NCBI GenBank assembly: GCA_025210375.1
Contig: JAOASB010000019.1
Coordinates: 1-64,000, forward strand
DNA length: 64,000 bases
From: Maledivibacter sp.
Lineage (GTDB): Bacteria; Bacillota; Clostridia; Peptostreptococcales; Caminicellaceae
Direction: 5' to 3'
The translations under genes were made by a program, and so were the position numbers. The notes below the pieces were generated by a model that worked only from the letters and a program-made list of their open reading frames with translations, was not told where the DNA came from and did not search any database. Shown in pieces: positions 53,334 to 63,023 of this stretch (positions are counted from its first letter, which is position 1; the number at the start of each line of letters is the position of its first letter).

Positions 53334-54386
53334 TCAAAGTATATATTCTATGTATTCTCTCAATGATTTTCTTATATGCCCATCCCTTCCTTCAGTGGTA
53401 TCAGCACATATAAGGGCATTTAATATAGCTTCTTCAGTAGCTTCTTTAACCCCTCTAAAAACATCATTAATCTTGTTCTCATTAAGTGCCTTAATATCTA
53501 TTACAGCCTCTTCTTCATAATGCTTTATCCTATTAGCCGTAGTGAAGCCTATTACAACATCTCCACTGCCATTTCCCCAAAAGGACCCCGTTCTACTCAG
53601 TCCAACCCCAGCTCTTTTGCAGATTCTTTTTAACTGCCTATGGGTCATAGGTATATCCGTTGCCAGTACCATTATTATTGACCCCTTATCTTCTTCTATT
53701 ATATTACTCTTCTCTTTTTGGGCTATTATTTTTCCTGCCTCTACTCCATTTATTATTAAATCCTCCTTAGCTCCAAAATTGGACAGCACCAATATTCCTA
53801 CAGTAAATACATCGTTACCTATTTTAACAAGCCTTGATGCTGTTCCAATTCCTCCCTTTAATCCAAAACAAGACATCCCCGTACCAGCACCTACTGCACC
53901 CTCACAAAATTCCTCATCTGCATTTTTTAGTGCCTCAAACACATGCTCTCCCTTAACATGCATCCCTCTTATATCATTTAAATACCCATCATTGCATTCA
54001 CAGACTATGGGATTGATAGTACCAGTTGAAATACCTATATCCCCATTATCCTTTAACATATGCTGTACTAAGGCTGAATGGGCAGTTCCAACACTAAGGG
54101 TATTTGTTAATATCAATGGAGTCTCTATATTCCCTAACTCTTCAAGCTGTATAGTTCCAGCTGTTTTTCCAAATCCATTTATCACATGGCCAGCAGCCAC
54201 AACCTTTTCTTTAAATAAATTTCCTCCGTGGGGTAGTATTGACGTTACTCCAGTCTTTATTGGTCCATCATTCAAGGTTACATGCCCAACCTTTACTCCT
54301 CCAACATCTGTAATGGCATTTCTTTGTCCTGTCTCCATTTCACCTATTATGATTCCATAGTCTCTTATCCGCTTTTGTTCCTTCAT
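53334..54386 (-). CDS. P1-family (DmpA-like) N-terminal-nucleophile peptidase
   Basis: 350 residues. The P1 family activates itself by cleavage before a Ser or Thr. Visible features are NAITDVGGVKVGHVTL (about 19-34), GAGTGMSCFGLKGGIGTAS (about 166-184), and the stretch GSIIMVLATDIPMTHRQLKRICKRAGVGLSRTGS before the presumed nucleophile region. Works as a D-aminopeptidase or beta-peptidyl aminopeptidase in known members. Single-gene unit. Confidence 0.88.
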   Translation of the reverse strand: MKEQKRIRDYGIIIGEMETGQRNAITDVGGVKVGHVTLNDGPIKTGVTSILPHGGNLFKEKVVAAGHVINGFGKTAGTIQLEELGNIETPLILTNTLSVGTAHSALVQHMLKDNGDIGISTGTINPIVCECNDGYLNDIRGMHVKGEHVFEALKNADEEFCEGAVGAGTGMSCFGLKGGIGTASRLVKIGNDVFTVGILVLSNFGAKEDLIINGVEAGKIIAQKEKSNIIEEDKGSIIMVLATDIPMTHRQLKRICKRAGVGLSRTGSFWGNGSGDVVIGFTTANRIKHYEEEAVIDIKALNENKINDVFRGVKEATEEAILNALICADTTEGRDGHIRKSLREYIEYIL

Positions 54387-54634
54387 TACCTCATCCCCTT
54401 TTTTATATGAATCCCAATAAGTCCTTTACATTTTGCCCCCTTCAACGCCTTAGAAGTATGGCCTATGTAAAGAATCAATTTTTAGCAGTTGCTATAAACT
54501 ATAATATAGAGGTTGCCCTAGTTTTTCAAGAATTTAATATAGAGGTTTTAACTTAAAGTTTTGACTGGAACATCTATAATTTCTTAACCATACCCTACTC
54601 TTAAGCAATTTATTCCTTTTTTTGTATTTATTAC

Positions 54635-54663
54635 TTGACATTTCGAGACTACAGTTGTAGTAT
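54635..54663 (+). promoter_or_regulatory. Promoter of the BlaI operon
   Basis: TTGACA (54635-54640) and TAGTAT (54658-54663) with exactly 17 bases between them. The spacer and -10 box are covered by the left BlaI-type operator. Confidence 0.88.
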
Positions 54664-54689
54664 GTAAATGTACTACAACTGTAGTCTCG
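54644..54689. promoter_or_regulatory. Twin BlaI-type operators in a perfect inverted repeat
   Basis: CGAGACTACAGTTGTAGTA and its exact reverse complement TACTACAACTGTAGTCTCG, 8 bases apart. Each arm holds its own small dyad ACTACAgtTGTAGT, the form of BlaI/MecI boxes (TACA..TGTA). One operator overlaps the -10 box and the other lies over the start of transcription. The rest of 54387-54634 holds a partial hairpin repeat at 54552-54580 and no gene. Confidence 0.9.
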
Positions 54690-54728
54690 ATTTTTTTTAT
54701 TATTTTTTATGGCAAAGGAGGAAATAAA

Positions 54729-55118
54729 ATGGGCGAAAATATACCTAGAATATCGGATTCTGAATGGCAGGTTATGAAGGTGTTATGGAAGAAATCCCCC
54801 CTTACTGCCGCTGAGATTATTGACAAGCTACAGCCAGAAACTAAATGGAATAGAAAAACTATCCATACCCTAATTAGTAGACTTGTAAAAAAACAAGTTC
54901 TGGGAATACAAAAACAAAATCCTTATATTTATTATCCACTGATTGAAGAGAAGCTTTGTATGAAGGAAGAAACTAAATCCTTCCTAGAAAAGGTTTATGA
55001 TGGCTCTCTACAATTACTGATGGCCAATTTTTTAAGGAATGAAAAGCTGTCAAAACAGGAGATACAAAGCTTGAAAAAGTTATTAGATGAAAGTGAGTAT
55101 GGGGGCGATGGGGAATGA
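54729..55118 (+). CDS. BlaI/MecI/CopY-family repressor
   Basis: 129 residues: winged helix (about 1-72: RISDSEWQVMKVLWKKSPLTAAEII and WNRKTIHTLISRLVKKQVL) and a dimerising C-terminal helical part. In BlaI the chain is cut by the partner protease to lift repression. AAAGGAGG precedes the ATG, and its stop overlaps the start of the M56 gene (ATGA). The operators at 54644-54689 show self-control of the whole operon. Confidence 0.93.
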   Translation: MGENIPRISDSEWQVMKVLWKKSPLTAAEIIDKLQPETKWNRKTIHTLISRLVKKQVLGIQKQNPYIYYPLIEEKLCMKEETKSFLEKVYDGSLQLLMANFLRNEKLSKQEIQSLKKLLDESEYGGDGE

Positions 55119-58100
55119 CCTTATCTGCTATATTTCATATTATACTGACCATGTCATTTGTGGGAAGCATCACTGCCCTAGTAATCCTTCTTTTTAAGAA
55201 GATATTTAAGAATAAAATTAGTCCTTCGTGGCATTATTTAGTATGGTTAATCTTACTGGTGCGTTTGATTATTCCCTATGCCCCGGAAAGCTCTATTAGT
55301 ATTTTTAATTTTTTGACCCATTATGATCAAAGCACTAAGGAAATTCAATATCCTATTATACATAATACAGATTACGACCATACCTCTCCTAAGGATATTA
55401 ATATTGGGAAGGGCCCCCTTATTCAAGAGCTTGATAAAATGAGGGATATAGAGGATGAAGCCTTGAGGACAAATACCTATGATGGCTCTTACCCATCACA
55501 AAGGTATCTTAATGCAAGAAAAATTAATATTTTAAGTATGACAAGGTCTTTGAATAATTATTTACCCTTTGATTATAGGGCCCCTTCAAGGACAAGTAGC
55601 AAAGATTATTTTTACATACTAAGTCTGATATGGGTTACTGGAGTGCTTATTAGTAGTTTTTATATATTATGGTTACAGATATCCTATAGCCTAAAAATTA
55701 AAAACTCCCATAACTATACTAACCAAAGTATTATTTCTAATTATTATAGCTGTAAATCTCAAATGAAAATACAGAAAGAAATTCCGTTAATAATAAGCTC
55801 TAAAGTTAAGGCCCCGGCATTAATGGGGGTATTCAAACCTAAAATACTGATTTCACCTAATTATATTGATCTATTAAAAAATGAAGATTTAAAATTTGTT
55901 TTCATGCATGAATTGGCACATTATAAGCGAAAGGATATTTTAGTTCGATGGATACTAGTTTTCCTTCAGATACTTCACTGGTTTAACCCTGTATTGTGGT
56001 TTGCCTTCTACCAGATACGGCAAGACTGTGAAACAGCATGTGACGCCCATGTATTATCTTCCATAGATAGACATGAGTATAAAAAATATGGAAATACAAT
56101 GATTAAAATGCTAGATATTTTTTCTGGATATGATTATATTCCAGGTTCAACAGGCATGTTAAATCGTAAGAAATTCATATTTGAAAGGGTGAGAAGCATT
56201 ATGAATTTTAAAAAAAATTATATTAAATGGACTTTATTTGGAATTGCTATTTTTGTAGCTCTAGCAGCATTTCTATTGACCAATGGAAAAAAACCCCCAG
56301 AGGAAGTTATAAAAATAACCTATGATGCACAGGAAATTGGTAAAAACTCTGAAGTTAAGCTTATTAATGGAATTAAACCATTATCTAATGGACAAATGCT
56401 TGTTTATGATATGAAAAGTAAAAAATTTACAATTATAAACAAGGATGGCAGCATGGAAAAAACTATTACTTGCCAAGATTCACCTAAGGACAAAACTGCT
56501 TTATTTACTGTTGATTCCCAAGACAAGTTATACGTCCTATCTACTGATCCAACTTTAGCAATCAATGTTTATGATCTAATGGGCAAAAGATTAGATAAAA
56601 TAGAATTAAAGGATGCAGACATATCTAAAGCCGAACAAATATTTAATTGGGATTTAGAGGTTGACTCTAATGGTAATATCTATGTATTAATTCCTCAAAG
56701 TAACATTCAGATATTTGATTCTAAGGGCTCTAAAATAAAAACCCTAAACCAAAATGGCTGTTCCTTCATAGAACTCGATGAAGAAGATAACTTATATATA
56801 GGGGGCTACAACAAGAAAGATTATATAGTAAAGCTAAACCCCCTAGAGGATATAGTATTATGGGAAATAAAAGACGACAATAGATTGATTTCTCTAAAAA
56901 ATGCTGAATACTCTATACAATCAAAAACCTTATATGTAGGAAATAGAATTAATATTGTAAGTATTGACTCCGAGGGAAAGTCTATAGATAAAGTATTCCA
57001 AATAGATTCTTTAATAAATGAGCATAAGTCCTTTGGCTTTACAGGCTTAACCCTTGATTCAGATGGAAATATTTATTTCTATGGATTTGATAGAAGTAGT
57101 AATAAAAGCTTATTATATAAAACCAATACCAATAAGCATAGTATAAGCAGTGATGATATGAAATCCCTTACCATATCTGTAAGATACATTACGCCAACCC
57201 TAGAATATGCAATAAATAAATTTGAAAATATCCATCCAGATATATTGATAAATGTGGAAAACTATAATGCTTTTTCATGGATAATGAGTGATATGACCTA
57301 CGAGGATAGCTTGAAATCCAATAAAGAAGCTTTCCAAAAACAATATGATTTTATTCAAAAGATCAATACCCAAATGCTGACAGGGAAGGGCCCAGATATT
57401 ATTCATATAAATAATATGCCCTATAGAGAATATGCCGATAAAAATCTTCTTTTAGACCTTAATACACTTATGGAAGAGGATAATTCCTTTGATACAAACC
57501 TATATTATGCAAACATCCTAGATGCCATGGAATATAAGGATAAATTATATACAATACCTTTGACAGTAGATTATAATGCTTTTTGCAGTAATGTTGGTTT
57601 CTTAAAAACGCATTCCATTGATTTTGATGCTAACAATCTATCCTGGAATGATTTCATAACCCTTGCACAAGAAACTACAAGGGATGTTGACGGAGATGGG
57701 AAAATTGACATGTATGGAATGCCGACTATAGCACCGGAAAAAATGTTTGGCTACATGATAAATTCAACCACAAGGGACTTTATCGATTACGAAAACAAAG
57801 CGGCGTATTTTAAGTCCCAGGAATTTATGGATTTACTTAAAACATGCAAAACTATATGCAGTGGAGCCTTTGTTAATCCCAACGTCACAGAATTTTCTAC
57901 ACGTGATGGTGGATTTGCTTTTCTGCCCTATACAATTGATGATTTTGTTATTTTATTTGGTAATGGATTTATGAACGCGGAGGAAATCAGCTTCTATAAA
58001 TATCCCAATTCTGATAAGGACCAATATACATTTAGTACATCGGATATGTATGGAATAAATAGTAATACGAAATGCAAAGAAGAAGCATGGGAGTTTATTA

Positions 58101-58459
58101 AATTTCTTCTTTCAGAAGAAGTCCAAAGCTATGAAAAGCTTTTTGGAATCCCAATATGCAAAAAAGCAAGGGAAAATAAAGTTCAATCCTATTTATCGGA
58201 AGTTGAAAAGAGTCTAAATGAATTTGGTGATGTTTATGGATATAAGGTCTCATCACGGGAAGAATTTAGAAAACAACTAAATGATAATATTGAAAAACTA
58301 GACAAGATTATCCCTAAACTAAATAATTGCAATACCTATAATATTCAAATACAAAAAATTCTGAATGAGGAAACAGAGGGCTTTTTTAATGGAAATAAAT
58401 CCGTCGAAGAAACGGCACAGATCATACAACGAAAGATTGAAATGTATTTAAATGAATAA
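55115..58459 (+). CDS. BlaR1-like M56 protease fused to a beta-propeller and a sugar-binding protein
   Basis: 1114 residues. The BlaR1/MecR1-type membrane part (about 1-390) holds zinc protease motif HELAH at 265-269 with third ligand E306 (DCETACD), and a last membrane helix near 372-390. Then outside the cell come NHL/SMP-like propeller blades (about 395-665: DSQDKLYVLS, DSNGNIYVLI, DEEDNLYIGG, DSDGNIYFYG) and an ABC family 1 solute-binding domain (about 683-1114). The penicillin-binding sensor of BlaR1 is thus replaced by a sugar-binding protein, and two sugar permease genes follow. Ligand binding probably drives BlaI cleavage; that is inference. Confidence 0.88.
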   Translation: MTLSAIFHIILTMSFVGSITALVILLFKKIFKNKISPSWHYLVWLILLVRLIIPYAPESSISIFNFLTHYDQSTKEIQYPIIHNTDYDHTSPKDINIGKGPLIQELDKMRDIEDEALRTNTYDGSYPSQRYLNARKINILSMTRSLNNYLPFDYRAPSRTSSKDYFYILSLIWVTGVLISSFYILWLQISYSLKIKNSHNYTNQSIISNYYSCKSQMKIQKEIPLIISSKVKAPALMGVFKPKILISPNYIDLLKNEDLKFVFMHELAHYKRKDILVRWILVFLQILHWFNPVLWFAFYQIRQDCETACDAHVLSSIDRHEYKKYGNTMIKMLDIFSGYDYIPGSTGMLNRKKFIFERVRSIMNFKKNYIKWTLFGIAIFVALAAFLLTNGKKPPEEVIKITYDAQEIGKNSEVKLINGIKPLSNGQMLVYDMKSKKFTIINKDGSMEKTITCQDSPKDKTALFTVDSQDKLYVLSTDPTLAINVYDLMGKRLDKIELKDADISKAEQIFNWDLEVDSNGNIYVLIPQSNIQIFDSKGSKIKTLNQNGCSFIELDEEDNLYIGGYNKKDYIVKLNPLEDIVLWEIKDDNRLISLKNAEYSIQSKTLYVGNRINIVSIDSEGKSIDKVFQIDSLINEHKSFGFTGLTLDSDGNIYFYGFDRSSNKSLLYKTNTNKHSISSDDMKSLTISVRYITPTLEYAINKFENIHPDILINVENYNAFSWIMSDMTYEDSLKSNKEAFQKQYDFIQKINTQMLTGKGPDIIHINNMPYREYADKNLLLDLNTLMEEDNSFDTNLYYANILDAMEYKDKLYTIPLTVDYNAFCSNVGFLKTHSIDFDANNLSWNDFITLAQETTRDVDGDGKIDMYGMPTIAPEKMFGYMINSTTRDFIDYENKAAYFKSQEFMDLLKTCKTICSGAFVNPNVTEFSTRDGGFAFLPYTIDDFVILFGNGFMNAEEISFYKYPNSDKDQYTFSTSDMYGINSNTKCKEEAWEFIKFLLSEEVQSYEKLFGIPICKKARENKVQSYLSEVEKSLNEFGDVYGYKVSSREEFRKQLNDNIEKLDKIIPKLNNCNTYNIQIQKILNEETEGFFNGNKSVEETAQIIQRKIEMYLNE

Positions 58460-58477
58460 TAAAGGAGTCACTAACCA

Positions 58478-59341
58478 ATGAAATTCAAATCAAACAGAAG
58501 GTTAATAATATTTATCCTTCTGTTTCCAAGCTTGGCAGGGTTTTCTCTATTTTATATAATCCCATTTTTGAGTTGTGGATGGTACTCTTTGCTAGATCAT
58601 TGCGTAAACGGGAGCTTTGTAGGTTTAAAGAACTACAGGGATTTATTATCAAATAATTTATTTCTAATGGCCGCGGTCAACACCGTATATTTTGCTTTAT
58701 TTGCTGTGCCAATTACAATGCTTTTAGGATTACTTCTTGCAACTTTGTTAAATAAAAAAATAAATAGCAGGAGTATTTTTAGATCAGCATTTATAGCCCC
58801 AATGGTTATTCCAACAGCATCCGTAGTACTGATATGGAATATTCTCTTCCATAGTGATGGAGCATTAAATGGAACCCTTGCTTCTTTAGGCTTTTCTCCT
58901 ATAGATTGGTTAAATTCAAGTAAAGCAAGATTAGTTATGGTTCTTCTGTATGCGTGGAAAAATATAGGTTATTGTATGGTTGTATTCTTAGGAGGCCTTT
59001 TAAAAATTCCTAAGGAATATTATGAAGCGGCAGATATGGAAGGGGCAGGTAGCTTTAAGAAGTTTATATATATTACCATCCCCTATCTTACTCCTGTTAT
59101 ATTCTTTGTTTTGGTTTTATCCATTATAAATTCATTTAAGATATTCAAGGAAGTTTATCTCCTAGCTGGACCCTATCCCCATGAAAGTATTTATACAATG
59201 CAGCATTATATGAACAATGTTTTCACATCCCTTGATTATCAAAAGTTAAGTGCTGCCGCATATATCATGGCCATTGTATTAGGGATTTTAATATATATAT
59301 TATTCAAATATGAAAATAAATATAGTAGCTTTTTAAAATAA
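58478..59341 (+). CDS. Sugar ABC transporter permease, MalF/UgpA type
   Basis: 287 residues with six membrane helices. The ATPase-docking EAA loop reads YYEAADMEGAGSFKKFIYITIPYLTP (about 186-211). Pairs with the next permease; the binding protein is fused to the M56 gene before it. No ATPase gene is in the operon, so a shared MsmK/UgpC-type ATPase elsewhere is expected. Confidence 0.92.
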   Translation: MKFKSNRRLIIFILLFPSLAGFSLFYIIPFLSCGWYSLLDHCVNGSFVGLKNYRDLLSNNLFLMAAVNTVYFALFAVPITMLLGLLLATLLNKKINSRSIFRSAFIAPMVIPTASVVLIWNILFHSDGALNGTLASLGFSPIDWLNSSKARLVMVLLYAWKNIGYCMVVFLGGLLKIPKEYYEAADMEGAGSFKKFIYITIPYLTPVIFFVLVLSIINSFKIFKEVYLLAGPYPHESIYTMQHYMNNVFTSLDYQKLSAAAYIMAIVLGILIYILFKYENKYSSFLK

Positions 59342-59360
59342 TACAAAGGGAAGTGCTGTT

Positions 59361-60254
59361 ATGCTCCTACAGCTAAATAAGTTAATACATAAAAAACCCA
59401 TTAAAAATTTCATGATTTATTTTTTGTTGATCCTTATGTCACTATCTTTTATATACCCGATACTTGCAATTTTTGTGAATTCGTTTATGGAACCCCAAGA
59501 GATATGCGATAGCTATTCTTTTATTACTGGCAACCATAATAACCAAAATAGTCATGAATATATGAAAATAAAATTGATTCCCGATATGTTAAGTTTTAAG
59601 CAATATATAAATATACTTTTTCGCCAATCATTTTTCCTAAGAATGTTTTGGAACTCCACAGGAATTGTTGCGGCAATTATAATCGGTCAAGTACTTGTTT
59701 CATCCATTGCAGCCTATGTGTTTTGTAAAATATCATTTAAAGGTAGAGATAAATTGTTTTTTCTTTATGTGATCACAATGATGATGCCCTTTCAGGTTAC
59801 ACTTGTTCCAAATTATTTAGTTGTGGATAAGTTAGGGATTACAAATACATATGCAGCATTGATTTTGCCAGCAATATTTGCTCCCTTTGGAGTATTCCTA
59901 ATGAAACAATTCATGAACTACATCCCAAAGGAATGTATTGAGGCCGCCAGCGTAGATGGAGCAGGACATTTTGGAATTTTTATTCATATAATACTACCCA
60001 TGCTGAAGCCTGCAATCGCATCCCTTAGTATCCTTCTATTTATTGATTACTGGAACATGGTGGAACAACCTATATTATTCATAGATGATGCCATGAAAAG
60101 GCCTTTATCTACTTACTTATCAATTATCGGAAAGAAAGATCTTCATTGTGCCTTCGCCGCATCAACTATATACATGCTCCCTCCCCTATTGATGTTTTTA
60201 TACTGGGAATGTTATCTTGTTGAAGGAATACAGCTTAATTCTGGCATAAAGTAG
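59361..60254 (+). CDS. Sugar ABC transporter permease, MalG/UgpE type
   Basis: 297 residues, six membrane helices. EAA loop CIEAASVDGAGHFGIFIHIILPMLKP (about 193-218). Partner of the preceding permease. The loop after TM1 (about 46-80) is longer than usual and hydrophilic (SFITGNHNNQNSHEYMKIK). Confidence 0.92.
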   Translation: MLLQLNKLIHKKPIKNFMIYFLLILMSLSFIYPILAIFVNSFMEPQEICDSYSFITGNHNNQNSHEYMKIKLIPDMLSFKQYINILFRQSFFLRMFWNSTGIVAAIIIGQVLVSSIAAYVFCKISFKGRDKLFFLYVITMMMPFQVTLVPNYLVVDKLGITNTYAALILPAIFAPFGVFLMKQFMNYIPKECIEAASVDGAGHFGIFIHIILPMLKPAIASLSILLFIDYWNMVEQPILFIDDAMKRPLSTYLSIIGKKDLHCAFAASTIYMLPPLLMFLYWECYLVEGIQLNSGIK

Positions 60255-60340
60255 ATACTAATTCTAAGCCTTAAATTATTACCCTATATCTTAAAGAGTG
60301 AATATATACATTATAGTAAGCCTATATTTGGAGGTACCCC

Positions 60341-61618
60341 ATGGAATATTATGAAAAAAATAATGATGTAAGAAGACAAAAAATAATTAGAAAGGTTATT
60401 ATCATTTTTTTTAGCTCAATGCTTATTATTACTTTTTTTTCAAAGACTGTACAGAATCTTTCCCTTCCAAATGTGATTGTATCCCAACCACATTCGGGAA
60501 TTCTAACCTATGAAATGAGTGGATTTGGAACTATAGTTCCAGAAGAAGCCTTAAAAATATATACTAGCACTACAAAAAAAATAAAAAAACTTGAGGTTGA
60601 GATTGGGGATAATATTAAAAAGGGGCAAACTATTGCAATCCTTCATAATGAAGCTTTACAACAAGGTTTAGGGGAGGAAGAAATCAGATTAGAAGCTTTA
60701 AAAACAAAATTAAAAAAATTATTATTGGATACTACAAATTCTGAAGTAAATACCCTTCAATTTGAGGTAAAAAAAGCCATGAAGGACTTTGAAAATTCAC
60801 AAAGGATTTTCGATCAAAAGAAACAGCTTCATGGGTTAGGTGTCGAGAACTCAGAAAACCTAAAGGAAGCCCAATATAGTCTAGAAAAATCAAGGCTTGA
60901 GTATGAACAAAAAAAGCTACAGCTTGAGTCGGCTAAAGAAAAAGAACAAGCCTATCTATTAAAACATGCAAAGGACATTGAAGCCCTAAAATATGATATA
61001 CAGATTCAACAATTGAAGGTGGATAAACAAAATAAAGAGGAGATGCTTATATCTCCATGCAATGGTATTATTAAGGAATTGTATTACCAAAATGGGGAAT
61101 TAGCCCTGAATAATCAACCCATATGCTTAATCGTAAATCCTGACAAAGGCTTCATTTTTTCCGCACATATTGAACATACCGATGGAAACTACATTGAGGT
61201 CGGAGATCCAGTATCTATCCTTTTAAAATCAAGGAACAAGGCTATTGATGCATCAATTAAAAAAATCGTTAATAAAAGTAATAACAAAGAGCTTATATGT
61301 GAAATAGATGAAAAGGATTTTCTAGGTGAAGAAAAACTTAAATATCGAATAATTAAGAAATCTAAGTCCTTTAATACCCTTATACCTAATACTGCATTAG
61401 GTAAAGACAATAGTGGTAATTTCGTATTTTTAGTGGAAGAAAGAGAAGGGGCATTGGGAAAGGAATACTATGTAAAAAAGGAATATGTAACCATTGATGA
61501 TAGTGATAATCTAAATACTTCAATTATTAATGGAGTAGATAGCTCAACCAGTATTATATACGACTACGATAAGCCTATTCACGAAGGCAGTAGAGTTAGA
61601 CCTATTCAAAGGAAGTGA
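60341..61618 (+). CDS. HlyD/RND-type membrane-fusion (adaptor) protein
   Basis: 425 residues. One N-terminal membrane helix (about 20-40) is followed by a barrel-sandwich (lipoyl-like) half (KKLEVEIGDNIKKGQTIAIL), a long coiled-coil hairpin (about 105-230), the second lipoyl half (LISPCNGIIKELYYQNGELALNNQPIC) and a beta-barrel part (about 265-420). It overlaps the next gene by 4 bases, so the two act together. GGAGG precedes the ATG. Confidence 0.85.
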   Translation: MEYYEKNNDVRRQKIIRKVIIIFFSSMLIITFFSKTVQNLSLPNVIVSQPHSGILTYEMSGFGTIVPEEALKIYTSTTKKIKKLEVEIGDNIKKGQTIAILHNEALQQGLGEEEIRLEALKTKLKKLLLDTTNSEVNTLQFEVKKAMKDFENSQRIFDQKKQLHGLGVENSENLKEAQYSLEKSRLEYEQKKLQLESAKEKEQAYLLKHAKDIEALKYDIQIQQLKVDKQNKEEMLISPCNGIIKELYYQNGELALNNQPICLIVNPDKGFIFSAHIEHTDGNYIEVGDPVSILLKSRNKAIDASIKKIVNKSNNKELICEIDEKDFLGEEKLKYRIIKKSKSFNTLIPNTALGKDNSGNFVFLVEEREGALGKEYYVKKEYVTIDDSDNLNTSIINGVDSSTSIIYDYDKPIHEGSRVRPIQRK

Positions 61619-62994
61619 ACAACATGAAAAACATAAAAATTTGGAACCTTCTTCAATTCCTTGGGGTATCCATTGTTCTTCTTTGCAGCTTTTTTATAGA
61701 AGGTATAAATCAAGATACGGTTGAGCTTTTAGGTTCAATAGGATCAAATAGGTTAATTATAGAAACCAAGGATAATTATATAAATAATAAAAATATTGGA
61801 TTTACAGAAAATGAAGTTGCCCAGTTTACAGATAAAGTAAAATATAATGAAACTTTATTTACACTTCCCTTTACAACAGATATTAAAGCTAATTCAAATA
61901 CCATATATACTAAAGCATTAGCCGTTAATTCCTGCTATAAACGTTTTGCAGATATCCATATTGTAAAAGGAAGCTTTTTAACAGAAAAGCAAGAGTCAAA
62001 CAAAGAAAAGGTTTTAGTAATAGGAGAAGAAACAGCATTGAAATTATTTAAGAGTACGGATATCATAGGTATGAATATAAGTATTATGAATGAAGATTTT
62101 AAAATTGTGGGTATTAACAAAGAAAGAGATTCTTTTCTTTCTAAACTATTCAAGGGAAAAGAACCCCAAATTTATATTCCTTTAAAAACAATTTTCACTA
62201 TAAATGAAGATATTACAATACCATGCTTACAAATATCAATTTCAAATGAATATAACTCAATTCAAAATGAAAAAGCTGTTGTAAAACTACTGGACAAGAT
62301 GGGAAAGTCACAATCAAATTATAAAATTATTGATTGCAGGGTTTTTGAAAAACAGAACCTTCAAATGATTAAGTTGATCATATTTGTATTCGGCATATTA
62401 ATTATTCTTCATATTCTTAAGACCCAAGTGAAAATATTAAGAACAATATTCTCAACAATCAAAGAAAAATATAATTCACAATATTTTCTTAAATCAATAA
62501 AGTTATACGAAAAAATCTTTCTTTGTTTAATCCTAAGACTCCTATTTTTAATAACTTCTATATACGTAATCATTCAAGCTATTAAATTCCACTTCTATAT
62601 TGTCCATAAAAGTAGTAATAATATTATTAACTACTATTTAAGTCCCATCATAGATAATATACTTAATATTGGTGCTTCAAAATTATTTTCTACTAATATT
62701 ATCAATTTTTCAATATTTACTATTAATTGCATATTTGTTTTTGGAATTCTATTAGGGAGCCTATTAATATTCACAAGCTTTTACTTCTTAAAACATGGTG
62801 ATTTTTCTTCTTATAAACCACTTTTGTTTTTCAGCATATCATATATTTTATCACTAATATCCGCAAGCATGATCATAAATATATTCAAGCTCCCTATAAT
62901 TATAAATACAAAGCTAGTAATTATAATTTTTATATTTATTTTTTTAAAAAATATTTCTATTATCAATAGATCAAAGCATACAACAATATATTAA
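61615..62994 (+). CDS. MacB/FtsX-like ABC permease without ATPase
   Basis: 459 residues. TM1 (about 10-28), a MacB-type extracellular domain (about 30-245: VNSCYKRFADIHIVKGSFLTE and VIGEETALKLFKSTDIIGMNI), then about five more helices (about 253-450). The helix count and the long loop between TM2 and TM4 differ from the usual four-helix FtsX. No MacB ATPase is coded here. With the HlyD protein it may form an exporter or a mechanotransmission unit. Confidence 0.7.
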   Translation: MNNMKNIKIWNLLQFLGVSIVLLCSFFIEGINQDTVELLGSIGSNRLIIETKDNYINNKNIGFTENEVAQFTDKVKYNETLFTLPFTTDIKANSNTIYTKALAVNSCYKRFADIHIVKGSFLTEKQESNKEKVLVIGEETALKLFKSTDIIGMNISIMNEDFKIVGINKERDSFLSKLFKGKEPQIYIPLKTIFTINEDITIPCLQISISNEYNSIQNEKAVVKLLDKMGKSQSNYKIIDCRVFEKQNLQMIKLIIFVFGILIILHILKTQVKILRTIFSTIKEKYNSQYFLKSIKLYEKIFLCLILRLLFLITSIYVIIQAIKFHFYIVHKSSNNIINYYLSPIIDNILNIGASKLFSTNIINFSIFTINCIFVFGILLGSLLIFTSFYFLKHGDFSSYKPLLFFSISYILSLISASMIINIFKLPIIINTKLVIIIFIFIFLKNISIINRSKHTTIY

Positions 62995-63023
62995 ACCTTT
63001 AAGTTGTTTATCTTTATCACCTA

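Noticed and set aside
53542-54360. 272-codon plus-strand open frame opposite the P1 peptidase gene
   Set aside because: The minus-strand frame has clear peptidase motifs and a ribosome site; the plus frame is a low-complexity Ser/Pro/Ile-rich shadow.
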